Below, piece after piece: positions 55,077 through 63,785 of a DNA stretch of 64,000 nucleotides (within the stretch, counting starts at the first letter, position 1; every line of letters starts with the position of its first letter). A program made the translations under genes and the position numbers. Below the pieces are notes generated by a model. It made no database searches, was not told where the DNA came from, and worked only from the letters and a program-made list of their open reading frames with translations. Source of the stretch: Streptomyces sp. ISL-43. GTDB taxonomy: Bacteria; Actinomycetota; Actinomycetes; Streptomycetales; Streptomycetaceae. The DNA lies in contig NZ_JAGGOT010000012.1 of the NCBI RefSeq assembly GCF_018614195.1, forward strand, positions 1-64,000, given 5' to 3'.

Positions 55077-55757
55077 TTACGCCGTCCGGGCGATCACGTA
55101 CCGGAAGATGTTCGGCAGCCACACGGCCCCATCACCCCGCTCGTACGGGTGAAGTGCCTCGGCCAACTCCTTCTCCGTCAGGACCGGATCGGCCGAGCCG
55201 TCGTACAGCCCGGTCGACAGCAGCCCCCGTACCGCGCTGTCCACGTCCGCGTACCCGAAGGGGCAGAACACCCTGCCCGAACCGTCCGGCACCAGTCCCG
55301 CGGCGGCCGCCACCGCGTCCAGGTCGCGGGCCACCGGCCCGCCGCCCAGGACCGACGGCACCGTGCACCGTTCCATGGGGCCCCAGTCGGCCAGCACCAC
55401 CACCCCGCCGGGCCTGCGCAGCGCCGGCAGGGCCGCCGCCAGGGCGCCCGGAGCGGGCGAGAAGGCCAGCAGCACGTCGTACGGCACCACGGGCGCCGGC
55501 GGGGCCGCCAGCACCTCCAGCAGCCGTTCCCGCGCCAGCGTCCGCCGCGCGGGATCCGCCTCCACACCCGTGGCCAGGGCTCCCCGCCCCGAGGCCAGCA
55601 GCAGCGGCAGCCCGGCCCCGCAGTCGAGGCCCAGCAGCCGGTCGCCCGGCCCGACCTCCAGCCGGTCGTAGACCGCCTCGTACAGCGGTACCAGCATCCG
55701 TTCCTGGATTTCCGCCCAGTCCCGGGCGACAAGCGTCGCCGTCGGCGTCGGTGTCAT
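55077..55757 (-). CDS. SAM-dependent methyltransferase-like protein
   Basis: 226 residues. N-terminal ARDWAEIQERMLVPLYEAVYDRL, motif I LLGLDCGAGLPLLLASGRG near residues 41-59, acidic end of strand 2 TGVEADPARR, then YDVLLAF and the post-motif GGVVVLADWGP. Class I fold; similar to ubiquinone/menaquinone-type (UbiE-like) methyltransferases, substrate unknown. AGGAG 11 nt upstream of ATG 55757. Divergent from proS. Confidence 0.82.
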   Translation of the reverse strand: MTPTPTATLVARDWAEIQERMLVPLYEAVYDRLEVGPGDRLLGLDCGAGLPLLLASGRGALATGVEADPARRTLARERLLEVLAAPPAPVVPYDVLLAFSPAPGALAAALPALRRPGGVVVLADWGPMERCTVPSVLGGGPVARDLDAVAAAAGLVPDGSGRVFCPFGYADVDSAVRGLLSTGLYDGSADPVLTEKELAEALHPYERGDGAVWLPNIFRYVIARTA

Positions 55758-55886
55758 CGAAAGAGCGCTCCTGATTCCGTTTCGCCCCCATGCCCCCGTT
55801 GCCAGGGAACTCCCGATTCGCCCTCGCGTCCAGAGGAGCGCGCCACCCGATTCACACCCGATTCACGCTCGGCACGCCGGGCGCCG

Positions 55887-55892
55887 TACCAT
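55887..55892 (+). promoter_or_regulatory. Candidate -10 box of a leaderless proS transcript
   Basis: TACCAT ends 7 nt before the proS ATG at 55900; no Shine-Dalgarno lies between. Confidence 0.5.
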
Positions 55893-55899
55893 TCGCGCC

Positions 55900-57312
55900 A
55901 TGGCAAAGGCACCCGTTCTCACCCCCCAGGCGGAGGATTTCCCCCGCTGGTACCAGGATCTGATCAACAAGGCCGAGCTGGCCGACAACGGTCCGGTACG
56001 CGGCACCATGGTCATCCGACCGTACGGCTACGGGCTGTGGGAGCGGATGCAGCAGGAGATGGACGCGCGCATCAAGGACGCGGGCGCCCAGAACGCGTAC
56101 TTCCCGCTGTTCATCCCGCAGTCGTACCTGACCAGGGAAGCCGAGCACGTAGAGGGCTTCGCCCCCGAGCTCGCGGTCGTCACGCACGGCGGCGGCAAGG
56201 AGCTCGACGAGCCGGTCGTCGTCCGGCCCACCTCCGAGACGATCATCAACGAATACTTCTCCAAGTGGGTCCAGAGCTACCGCGACCTGCCCCTGCTGAT
56301 CAACCAGTGGGCGAACGTGGTCCGCTGGGAGATGCGCCCGCGCGTGTTCCTCCGTACGAGCGAGTTCCTCTGGCAGGAGGGCCACACGGCCCACGTCTCC
56401 TACGAGGACGCCCGCGACTACGCGTCGCGCATCCACCGCGACGTCTACGGCGACTTCATGACGAACGTGCTCGGCATCGACGTCGTGCTCGGCCGCAAGA
56501 CCGCCAAGGAGCGCTTCGCCGGCGCCATCAACACCCTCACCCTCGAGGGCATGATGGGTGACGGCAAGGCCCTGCAGCTGGGCACGAGCCACGAGCTCGG
56601 CACCAACTTCGCCAAGGCCTTCAACACGCAGTACCTGTCGAAGGAAGGCAAGCAGGAGCTCGTCTGGCAGACCTCCTGGGGCGTCTCGACCCGCATGGTC
56701 GGCGGCCTGATCATGTCGCACGGCGACGACAACGGCCTGCGGGTCCCGCCGCGCCTCGCGCACGTCCAGGTCGTCGTCATGGCGATCAAGGGCGACGAGG
56801 CCGTGGCGAAGGTCCGCGAGCTGGGCGCCCAGCTCAAGGCCGCGGGCCTGCGGGTCTTCATCGACGACCGCGTCGACACCCCCTTCGGCCGCCGTGCCGT
56901 GGACTGGGAGCTCAAGGGCGTACCGGTCCGCGTCGAGATCGGCCCCCGCGACCTGGAGGCCGGCACCGCGATGCTGGCCCGCCGGATCCCGGGCGGCAAG
57001 GAGGCCGTGCAGATCGCCGACCTCGCCGCCCTGCTGCCCAAGGTGCTGGAGGAGGACCAGGCGCAGCTGCTGCGAGAGTCCCGCGAGCGCCGCGAGTCCC
57101 GTACGTCCGACGTCGCCACCATCGAGGAGGCCGCCGAGGCCGCCATCGCCGGCGGCTGGGCGCGCATCCCGTGGGCCGACCTGGGCCCCGAGGGCGAGGC
57201 GAAGCTCGCCGAGCAGGCCGTCTCCGTACGCTGCCTCGTCGCCGCGGACGGGTCGGTTCCGGAGGCGGACGACACCCCCGGCAACCTCGCCATCGTCGCC
57301 CGCTCGTACTAG
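55900..57312 (+). CDS. proS: Prolyl-tRNA synthetase, archaeal/eukaryote-like type
   Basis: 470 residues. Class II synthetase: N-terminal EDFPRWYQDLINKAELADNGPVRGTMVIRPYGYGLWERMQQEMD, motif 2 MRPRVFLRTSEFLWQEGHTAH, motif 3 GLIMSHGDDNGLRVPPRLA, anticodon-binding domain (about 285-390) and a C-terminal extension ending IVARSY. It lacks the ~180-residue editing insertion (INS) of bacterial-type ProRS between motifs 2 and 3, so it belongs to the archaeal/eukaryote-like group. A bacterial-type proS is expected elsewhere in a Streptomyces genome, making this a possible second copy. No Shine-Dalgarno; likely leaderless. Confidence 0.93.
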   Translation: MAKAPVLTPQAEDFPRWYQDLINKAELADNGPVRGTMVIRPYGYGLWERMQQEMDARIKDAGAQNAYFPLFIPQSYLTREAEHVEGFAPELAVVTHGGGKELDEPVVVRPTSETIINEYFSKWVQSYRDLPLLINQWANVVRWEMRPRVFLRTSEFLWQEGHTAHVSYEDARDYASRIHRDVYGDFMTNVLGIDVVLGRKTAKERFAGAINTLTLEGMMGDGKALQLGTSHELGTNFAKAFNTQYLSKEGKQELVWQTSWGVSTRMVGGLIMSHGDDNGLRVPPRLAHVQVVVMAIKGDEAVAKVRELGAQLKAAGLRVFIDDRVDTPFGRRAVDWELKGVPVRVEIGPRDLEAGTAMLARRIPGGKEAVQIADLAALLPKVLEEDQAQLLRESRERRESRTSDVATIEEAAEAAIAGGWARIPWADLGPEGEAKLAEQAVSVRCLVAADGSVPEADDTPGNLAIVARSY

Positions 57313-57333
57313 CCGGTCCGGCTGACGGCATCT

Positions 57334-57374
57334 CACGCCCCGGCGTGCGGCTCGCGCCGCGCGCCGGGGCCGTG
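57334..57374 (+). terminator. Terminator after proS
   Basis: GCCCCGGCG (57337-57345) pairs with CGCCGGGGC (57362-57370), with inner GCGG/CCGC pairs and outer CACG/CGTG; 22 nt beyond the stop. Confidence 0.78.
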
Positions 57375-57525
57375 TTGTCGATAGCCCTCGTTACGTACCG
57401 ACTCCTCCTGAGATCTGCGCACCCGTCCTCGTCGGGACGCATCAGACTGAACTGACTGGTACGTGCAAAAAATTTGGAATGGCCCGGAATCGGAACACCG
57501 GGGCACCCCGGCTCGTTGTCACGAC

Positions 57526-58125
57526 GTGAGCACGACACCACCTGTCCTCGCCGCAGAGCTGGCGCAGGCGTGGGCCGATATTCAGCGGTACCACTCCGAG
57601 CTGCCTGACCTTGCCGCGCCCGAGTCCCTGATCGGAGAGTCCTCGTCCGCCTGCGGCGCCGAGCTCTCCTTCGAGCGACTGCTGCACGAGGCAGTCCACG
57701 GCATCGCCGCCGCACGCGGAGTGCGTGACACCTCGCGCGCCGGCCGCTACCACAACCGCAGGTTCCTCGCGATCGCCGAGGAGATGGGCCTGGACCACGC
57801 CGACGAGCCGCACGCGAGCAGCGGCTTCTCGCTGGTCTCGCTCAACCCGGAGGCCAAGACGCGCTACCGCCCCACGATGGAGCGCCTCCAGCGAGCGCTG
57901 AAGGCCCACACGGTCGCGACGTCCGCCGACACCAAGCGCAGCTTCCGCGGTCCTGCCGCCCGGCACGGATCCTCCGGCGGCGGTGTCCGGGTCAAGGCGG
58001 TCTGCGACTGCGGGCGCAACGTGCGGGTGGTCCCCTCCGTGCTGGCCCAGGCCCCGATCGTGTGCGGCGGCTGCATGAAGCCGTTCCGCATTCCCGACAT
58101 CGCGGTGTCCGCCGCCGCTTCCTGA
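57526..58125 (+). CDS. SprT-like zinc metallopeptidase-family protein
   Basis: 199 residues from GTG 57526 (VSTTPPVLAAELAQAWADIQ). HEAVHGIA near residue 59 is an HExxH-type zinc site and GRYHNRRFLAIAEEMG supplies the third histidine, matching the SprT/Spartan spacing. The C-terminus has a CxC...CxxC ribbon (VCDCGRNVRVV ... VCGGCMKPF). A basic linker (about 115-145) joins the two. SprT relatives act on DNA-protein crosslinks in eukaryotes; bacterial function is largely unknown. Lone gene between proS and the rpsP operon; no clear ribosome-binding site. Confidence 0.8.
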   Translation: MSTTPPVLAAELAQAWADIQRYHSELPDLAAPESLIGESSSACGAELSFERLLHEAVHGIAAARGVRDTSRAGRYHNRRFLAIAEEMGLDHADEPHASSGFSLVSLNPEAKTRYRPTMERLQRALKAHTVATSADTKRSFRGPAARHGSSGGGVRVKAVCDCGRNVRVVPSVLAQAPIVCGGCMKPFRIPDIAVSAAAS

Positions 58126-58295
58126 CCGGGGCGGACGGGGTGCCCCGGGCATGTGGCACAATGGCTAGCTGTACTCGACAGTCGCATAGGACCCCTCTCT
58201 CCTCCGGCTGACGCGTCCATCGGGCACCCGAGTACCGCAACCCCACGTGGCATCTCATGTGCCCAACCACGTCAAGTTCAGGAGACACCACTCCA

Positions 58296-58739
58296 GTGGC
58301 AGTCAAGATCAAGCTCAAGCGCCTCGGCAAGATTCGCCAGCCGCACTACCGCATCGTCGTCGCCGACTCGCGCACCCGCCGCGATGGTCGCGCGATCGAA
58401 GAGATCGGTCTGTACCACCCGACCTACAACCCGTCGCGCATCGAGGTCAACGCCGAGCGTGCGCAGTACTGGCTGTCGGTCGGCGCCCAGCCCACCGAGG
58501 CTGTGCTCGCCATCCTGAAGCTCACCGGTGACTGGCAGGCGCACAAGGGCCTCCCGGCCCCCGCGCCGCTGCTCCAGCCGGAGACGAAGGAAAGCAAGCG
58601 TCGCACCTTCGACGAGTTCGCCAAGGCCCTCGAGGGCATCGGCGAGGGCAAGGGCGAAGCCATCACCCAGAAGGCGAAGAAGGCCGACAAGAAGGCGGAC
58701 GAGGCTGAGGCCGAGACCGCCGAGTCGACCGAGGCCTGA
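58296..58739 (+). CDS. rpsP: 30S ribosomal protein S16
   Basis: 147 residues from GTG 58296 ([21 protein letters not shown]), AGGAG 11 nt upstream; the frame to 58257 is non-family. The core S16 domain (1-80) is followed by an actinobacterial acidic/Lys-rich tail ([20 protein letters not shown]). First gene of rpsP-khpA-rimM-trmD-rplS, 2 nt before khpA. Confidence 0.96.
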   Translation: MAVKIKLKRLGKIRQPHYRIVVADSRTRRDGRAIEEIGLYHPTYNPSRIEVNAERAQYWLSVGAQPTEAVLAILKLTGDWQAHKGLPAPAPLLQPETKESKRRTFDEFAKALEGIGEGKGEAITQKAKKADKKADEAEAETAESTEA

Positions 58740-58741
58740 GC

Positions 58742-58981
58742 ATGCTCGAGGAGGCTCTTGAGCACCTCGTGAAGGGCATCGTGGACAACCCCGACGAAGT
58801 GCAGGTCGCCTCGCGCAACCTGCGTCGCGGGCAGGTGCTCGAGGTTCGGGTTCACCCCGACGACCTCGGCAAGGTGATCGGCCGCAACGGCCGCACCGCA
58901 CGTGCTCTGCGTACCGTCGTGGGCGCCATCGGCGGCCGGGGGATCCGCGTCGACCTCGTCGACGTGGACCAGGTCCGCTGA
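58742..58981 (+). CDS. khpA: KH-domain RNA-binding protein KhpA
   Basis: 79 residues (MLEEALEHLVKGIVDNPDEVQV). Single KH domain with GKVIGRNGRTARALRTVV (GxxG loop) and C-terminal VDLVDVDQVR. KhpA, often with KhpB, binds structured RNAs and affects cell envelope and division control in other bacteria. Two nucleotides after rpsP; a large hairpin separates it from rimM. Confidence 0.94.
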   Translation: MLEEALEHLVKGIVDNPDEVQVASRNLRRGQVLEVRVHPDDLGKVIGRNGRTARALRTVVGAIGGRGIRVDLVDVDQVR

Positions 58982-59007
58982 GTCCATTGCAGGATTGAAT
59001 CACCGGC

Positions 59008-59044
59008 ACGGGCCGGGGAGGGCATTGTGCCCGCCCCGGCCCGT
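59008..59044 (+). terminator. Intercistronic hairpin between khpA and rimM
   Basis: 17-bp stem with one A-G mismatch: ACGGGCCGGGG-A-GGGCA against TGCCC-G-CCCCGGCCCGT, 3-nt loop. Likely attenuates the operon so that rpsP-khpA are made in excess over rimM-trmD. Confidence 0.7.
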
Positions 59045-59070
59045 CGTCGTCTGAACAGGAGAGACACACA

Positions 59071-59640
59071 GTGCAGCTGGTAGTCGCGCGGATCGGCCGC
59101 GCCCACGGGATCAAGGGTGAGGTCACCGTCGAGGTGCGGACCGACGAGCCCGAGCTGCGGCTCGGGCCCGGTGCCGTGCTCCAGACCGAGCCGGCGTCGG
59201 CGGGACCGCTGACCATCGAGACGGGCCGGGTGCACAGCGGAAGGCTGCTCCTGCGCTTCGAGGGCGTCAAGGACCGCACCGGCGCCGAGGCGCTGCGCAA
59301 CATCCTGCTGATCGCGGAAGTGGACCCGGCGGCGCTGCCGGAGGAGCCCGACGAGTACTACGACCACCAGCTGATGGACCTGGACGTGGTCCTCGCCGAC
59401 GGCACCGAGATCGGCCGGATCACCGAGATCTCGCACCTGGCCTCGCAGGACCTCTTCATCGTCGAGCGGCCGGACGGCTCCGAGGTGATGATCCCCTTCG
59501 TCGAGGAGATCGTCGCCGAGATCGACCTGGAGGAGCAGCGCTGCGTCATCACCCCGCCGCCCGGGCTGATCGACGAGAGCGAAGCGGTCGTCGACTCGAC
59601 ACGAGACGAGGACTCCCAGGGCTCCGGGGACGAAGCCTGA
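59071..59640 (+). CDS. rimM: Ribosome maturation factor RimM
   Basis: 189 residues from GTG 59071 with AGGAGAG upstream. N-terminal [25 protein letters not shown] and PRC-barrel region [48 protein letters not shown]. Acts in 30S assembly near S19. Acidic C-terminal tail. Stop overlaps the trmD ATG by one nucleotide (TGATG). Confidence 0.96.
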   Translation: MQLVVARIGRAHGIKGEVTVEVRTDEPELRLGPGAVLQTEPASAGPLTIETGRVHSGRLLLRFEGVKDRTGAEALRNILLIAEVDPAALPEEPDEYYDHQLMDLDVVLADGTEIGRITEISHLASQDLFIVERPDGSEVMIPFVEEIVAEIDLEEQRCVITPPPGLIDESEAVVDSTRDEDSQGSGDEA

Positions 59641-60461
59641 TGCGGCTGGACGTCGTCACGATCTTCCCCGAGTACCTGGAGCCGCTCAACGTCTCCCTGG
59701 TCGGCAAGGCGCGGGCGCGCGGGCAGCTCGACGTGCACGTCCACGACCTGCGGGACTGGACGTACGACCGGCACAACACGGTGGACGACACCCCGTACGG
59801 CGGCGGCCCCGGCATGGTCATGAAGACCGAGCCGTGGGGCGAGGCCCTCGACGCGGCGCTGGCCGACGGCTACGAGGCGGGCGCGCACGGGCCCGTCATG
59901 GTCGTACCCACCCCCAGCGGCCGTCCGTTCACCCAGGAACTGGCGGTCGAGCTCTCCGAGCGCCCGTGGCTGATCTTCACCCCGGCCCGCTACGAGGGCA
60001 TCGACCGCCGGGTCATGGACGAGTACGCCACCCGGATCCCGGTCTACGAGGTCTCCATCGGCGACTACGTGCTGGCCGGCGGCGAGGCGGCCGTCCTGGT
60101 CGTGACCGAGGCCGTGGCCCGGCTGCTGCCCGGGGTGCTCGGCAACGCCGAATCGCACCGCGACGACTCCTTCGCGCCCGGCGACATGGCCAACCTGCTG
60201 GAAGGGCCCGTCTACACCAAGCCCCCGCAGTGGCGCGGCCACGGCATCCCGGACGTGCTGGTCAGCGGCCACCACGGGAAGATCGCCCGGTGGCGCCGGG
60301 ACGAGGCCTTCCGCCGCACCGCGAGCAACCGCCCGGATCTGATCGAGCGCTGCGAGGCCTCCGCCTTCGACAAGAAGGACCGTGAGCTGCTGAGCATCCT
60401 CGGCTGGAAGCCGACGGCCGACGGCCGATTTTGGCGTAGGCCGCAGGCCGTGGAAGAATAG
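59640..60461 (+). CDS. trmD: tRNA (guanine(37)-N(1))-methyltransferase
   Basis: 273 residues. SPOUT trefoil-knot enzyme: [45 protein letters not shown] and the knot [17 protein letters not shown]. Methylates G37 next to the anticodon to prevent +1 frameshifting. Translationally coupled to rimM. Confidence 0.97.
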   Translation: MRLDVVTIFPEYLEPLNVSLVGKARARGQLDVHVHDLRDWTYDRHNTVDDTPYGGGPGMVMKTEPWGEALDAALADGYEAGAHGPVMVVPTPSGRPFTQELAVELSERPWLIFTPARYEGIDRRVMDEYATRIPVYEVSIGDYVLAGGEAAVLVVTEAVARLLPGVLGNAESHRDDSFAPGDMANLLEGPVYTKPPQWRGHGIPDVLVSGHHGKIARWRRDEAFRRTASNRPDLIERCEASAFDKKDRELLSILGWKPTADGRFWRRPQAVEE

Positions 60462-60594
60462 GCGGCTGCTGTGTGCTCGTGTACGCCCCTGCCACAGGGG
60501 GACAGTCGTCCGCGAGTCCCGCAGCTCCCGAATTCTCTACGGAAACCCCGCACCGGCGGCCTGTGGCGTCGTGCGAAGAAAGCAGACGAATCAC

Positions 60595-60945
60595 ATGTCT
60601 CACCTGCTCGATGGCGTCAACGCCGCCACGCTGCGCTCGGACGTCCCGGCCTTCCGCCCGGGTGACACGGTCAACGTGCACGTCCGCGTGATCGAGGGCA
60701 ACCGCTCCCGTATCCAGCAGTTCAAGGGTGTCGTCATCCGCCGCCAGGGCGCCGGCGTCTCCGAGACCTTCACGGTCCGCAAGGTTTCCTTCAGCGTCGG
60801 CGTGGAGCGTACCTTCCCGGTCCACTCCCCGATCTTCGAGAAGATCGAGCTCGTCACCCGCGGTGACGTGCGTCGCGCCAAGCTGTACTTCCTCCGTGAG
60901 CTCCGCGGCAAGGCCGCGAAGATCAAGGAGAAGCGCGACCGCTGA
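60595..60945 (+). CDS. rplS: 50S ribosomal protein L19
   Basis: 116 residues from ATG 60595 ([20 protein letters not shown]); eight upstream in-frame codons ignored. L19 signature [70 protein letters not shown] region upstream serves as ribosome-binding site. Last gene of the rpsP group. Confidence 0.97.
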   Translation: MSHLLDGVNAATLRSDVPAFRPGDTVNVHVRVIEGNRSRIQQFKGVVIRRQGAGVSETFTVRKVSFSVGVERTFPVHSPIFEKIELVTRGDVRRAKLYFLRELRGKAAKIKEKRDR

Positions 60946-60975
60946 TCTGCTCTCGGGGTTCCGGGGCAGGCCGGA

Positions 60976-60981
60976 TAGGCT
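60976..60981 (+). promoter_or_regulatory. Candidate -10 box of a leaderless sipW transcript
   Basis: TAGGCT ends 8 nt before the ATG at 60990, no Shine-Dalgarno between. It would give the sip cluster its own promoter. Confidence 0.45.
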
Positions 60982-60989
60982 CGCCCCCG

Positions 60990-61835
60990 ATGGACACCGA
61001 AGCACCTCACACGCAGCGCGGCCACTCTTCCCCCGACGAGGGGGAGGGGCGGCCGCGTTTCGCGTTTTCCGACGGCGGCTCCACGGGCGCCGATGACGGG
61101 GCGGGCCAGGGCGACGAGGCCGGCCAGGGCGAGGCCGCGGGCCAGGACGAGGGCCAGGGCGAGGGCCAGGACGCGACGGCCGCGGGCGGGGCGGGCGGGT
61201 GGCTGACCTGGCGCCGGGCCGGTCTGCTGGGCGTGGCCTGCACCGTCTTCCTGCTGCTGCTCAGCAATTTCGTGCTCCAGCCCTTCCTGATCCCGAGCCG
61301 CTCGATGGAGCCGACGCTCGAGGTCGGCGACCGGGTGCTGGTCAACAAGCTGGCGTACCGTTTCGGCGACCAGCCCCGGCGCGGCGACGTCGTGGTCTTC
61401 GACGGCACGGGCTCCTTCGTGCCGCAGGGCCCGGACGGCAATCCGGTCGGCGACGCCCTGCACGGCGCGGCCTCCGCGCTCGGGCTCGCCGAGCCCTCGG
61501 ACACCGACTTCGTGAAGCGGGTCGTGGGCGTGGGCGGAGACGACGTGGTCTGCGACGAGAACGGCCGGATCAAGGTCAACGGCGTCCCGCTGGAGGAGCC
61601 GTACCTGTTCCCCGGCGACTCGGGGTCGAGAGTGCCCTTCCGGATCGTCGTACCCCTTGGGACCCTGTGGGTCATGGGTGATCATCGTTCCCAGTCCCGG
61701 GACTCCCGGGACCACCTGGGCGAACCGGGCGGGGGGATGGTGCCGGTGGAGAAGGTGATCGGGCGGGCCGACTGGATCGGCTGGCCTGTTTCGCGCTGGG
61801 GCGTCGTGGACTCGGCGGGCGGCGGACGTGGGTAG
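60990..61835 (+). CDS. sipW: Type I signal peptidase (first of four)
   Basis: 281 residues. Acidic/Gly/Gln-rich cytoplasmic N-terminus (1-68), one membrane segment near 76-92, catalytic Ser in IPSRSMEPTLEVGDRVLVNKL and catalytic Lys in DFVKRVVGVGGDDV, then box E GDHRSQSRDSRDH. Only one membrane segment, no C-terminal anchor. Cleaves signal peptides from Sec/Tat substrates on the outer face of the membrane. Overlaps the next gene by 8 nt. Confidence 0.93.
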   Translation: MDTEAPHTQRGHSSPDEGEGRPRFAFSDGGSTGADDGAGQGDEAGQGEAAGQDEGQGEGQDATAAGGAGGWLTWRRAGLLGVACTVFLLLLSNFVLQPFLIPSRSMEPTLEVGDRVLVNKLAYRFGDQPRRGDVVVFDGTGSFVPQGPDGNPVGDALHGAASALGLAEPSDTDFVKRVVGVGGDDVVCDENGRIKVNGVPLEEPYLFPGDSGSRVPFRIVVPLGTLWVMGDHRSQSRDSRDHLGEPGGGMVPVEKVIGRADWIGWPVSRWGVVDSAGGGRG

Positions 61836-62697
61836 CCGGGGGCGCCCGAGAGGCGACTGGGACGAGGACGCCGGCGCCGACCCGGAGCCCGAGGACGCGG
61901 TCGGTGGCGGCCCGGCGGAGGCCGGCGGCCGTGCCGAGCGGCGCCGGCTGGCCCGCCGGGTCCGGCGCAGGCGCCGTACCCGCCGGGTGGGGGAGCTGCC
62001 CCTGCTCGTGGTGGTCGCGCTGTGCATCGCGCTGATCCTCAAGACCTTCCTGGTGCAGGCGTTCTTCATCCCGTCGGGCTCCATGGAGCAGACGATCCAG
62101 ATCGGCGACCGGGTCCTGGTGGACAAGCTGACCCCGTGGTTCGGCGCCAAGGTCGAGCGTGGCGAGGTCGTCGTGTTCAAGGACCCCGGGGACTGGCTCG
62201 GCGGCGAGATCGCCCGCCCGGCACCGGATCCGGTGGGGGTCAAGCAGGTCAAGCAGACCCTCACCTTCATCGGCCTGCTGCCCTCGGCCGACGAACAGGA
62301 CCTGATCAAGCGGGCCATCGGAGTCGGCGGGGACACCGTCAAGTGCTGCGACGCCCGGGGCCGGGTCAGCGTCAACGGATCGCCGCTGGACGAGCCGTAC
62401 CTGAACCCGGGGAACGTGCCTTCGGAAATCCGCTTCGAGGTGCACGTGCCCGCCGGGCGGCTCTTCGTCATGGGCGACCACCGGGCGAACTCGGCCGATT
62501 CCCGCTACCACCTCGACGAGCCCTTCCAGGGCACGATCGACGAGAAGGACGTGGTCGGCCAAGCCGTGGTGATCGCCTGGCCCTTCGGGCACTGGCACCG
62601 GCTGGAACAGCCCGCCACCTTCCGCATGGTGCCCGACCAGGCGCGCGCCGGACGCCGCGCGCCCCGTCGGCGCCGACGGGGCGCGTCGTTCGCATAG
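61828..62697 (+). CDS. sipX: Type I signal peptidase (second of four)
   Basis: 289 residues from GTG 61828, overlapping the sipW end. Long N-terminus, acidic then strongly basic (RRLARRVRRRRRTRR), one membrane segment near 57-72, Ser in IPSGSMEQTIQIGDRVLVDKL, Lys in LIKRAIGVGGDTV, and GDHRANSADSRYH. Basic C-terminus. Paralogue of the flanking sip genes. Confidence 0.93.
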   Translation: MGSRGRPRGDWDEDAGADPEPEDAVGGGPAEAGGRAERRRLARRVRRRRRTRRVGELPLLVVVALCIALILKTFLVQAFFIPSGSMEQTIQIGDRVLVDKLTPWFGAKVERGEVVVFKDPGDWLGGEIARPAPDPVGVKQVKQTLTFIGLLPSADEQDLIKRAIGVGGDTVKCCDARGRVSVNGSPLDEPYLNPGNVPSEIRFEVHVPAGRLFVMGDHRANSADSRYHLDEPFQGTIDEKDVVGQAVVIAWPFGHWHRLEQPATFRMVPDQARAGRRAPRRRRRGASFA

Positions 62698-62806
62698 TGT
62701 GTCCTCGGTCTCCCGCGCCTTTGGGAACTCCCGCTCGTTAGGGGAGGGGAGGGCCCGTGCCCGATCCGGCATGGGCGGATTTCCGATTTCCGACTGAGGA
62801 GTGGAT

Positions 62807-63742
62807 GTGGGGGATGTGGCGGTAGGCGCACGGTCCGGACGCGATGAAGGTGAAGAGCGGCCGGACGACGCCGTCGAGCGCGATGCCGTCGAGCGCGATG
62901 CGAAGGACGGCGACGCGAAGGCCGACGGCGCCGTCAAGCGCCCGCACCGCTCGTTCTGGAAGGAGCTGCCGCTCCTGGTCGGTATCGCCCTGCTGCTCGC
63001 TCTGCTGATCAAGACCTTCCTGGTGCAGGCGTTCTCGATCCCCTCCGACTCGATGCAGAACACCCTGCAGCGGGGCGACCGGGTGCTCGTGGACAAGCTG
63101 ACGCCGTGGTTCGGCTCCGAGCCCGATCGTGGGGAGGTCGTGGTCTTCCACGATCCCGCGAACTGGCTGAGCGGGGAGGCCGCCCCGGAGCCCAACATCG
63201 CGCAGAAGGTCCTCTTCTGGATCGGCCTGATGCCGTCCGCCGAGGAGAAGGACCTGATCAAGCGGACGATCGCGATCGGCGGTGACACGGTCGAATGCAA
63301 GAAGGGCGGACCGGTCGTCGTCAACGGCAAGGAGCTCGACGAGCCGTACATCTTCCCCGGCAACACCCCTTGCGACGACTTCCCCTTCGGCCCGCTCACG
63401 GTGCCCAAGGGCAAGATCTGGGTGATGGGCGACCACCGGCAGAACTCCCAGGACTCCCGCTGGCACCAGCAGGACGAGACCCACGGCTTCGTGCCCGTCG
63501 ACGAAGTCGTCGGGCGTGCCGTGGTCGTCGCGTGGCCGGTCACCCGCTGGTCCACGCTGCCGGTCCCGGAGACCTTCGACCAGCCGGGCATCGGCACCCA
63601 GGCCGCGGCCACCGCGCTCGGTCTCGGGGCCTCCGGACTGGCTCCGGTCGGGCTCGGCCCGGCCGCCCTCGGCTTCGCCGGAGCGGTTCCGGTCGTGCTG
63701 TGGCGCAGGCGGAGGCTGACTGCCGGGCGTACCGGCAGGTAG
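62807..63742 (+). CDS. sipY: Type I signal peptidase (third of four), with C-terminal membrane anchor
   Basis: 311 residues from GTG 62807; GTG 62801 is also in frame but touches the GAGGA ribosome-binding site. N-terminal duplicated AVERDAVERDAKDGDAKADG segment, membrane segment near 52-70, Ser in IPSDSMQNTLQRGDRVLVDKL, Lys in LIKRTIAIGGDTV, GDHRQNSQDSRWH, and an additional hydrophobic C-terminal segment (GLAPVGLGPAALGFAGAVPVVLW) followed by RRRR. In S. lividans SipY is the major signal peptidase. Confidence 0.93.
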   Translation: MGDVAVGARSGRDEGEERPDDAVERDAVERDAKDGDAKADGAVKRPHRSFWKELPLLVGIALLLALLIKTFLVQAFSIPSDSMQNTLQRGDRVLVDKLTPWFGSEPDRGEVVVFHDPANWLSGEAAPEPNIAQKVLFWIGLMPSAEEKDLIKRTIAIGGDTVECKKGGPVVVNGKELDEPYIFPGNTPCDDFPFGPLTVPKGKIWVMGDHRQNSQDSRWHQQDETHGFVPVDEVVGRAVVVAWPVTRWSTLPVPETFDQPGIGTQAAATALGLGASGLAPVGLGPAALGFAGAVPVVLWRRRRLTAGRTGR

Positions 63743-63785
63743 GGTGCCGCCCAGGTCGACGATCTCCGAGGGTGGGGGCGCTCCA

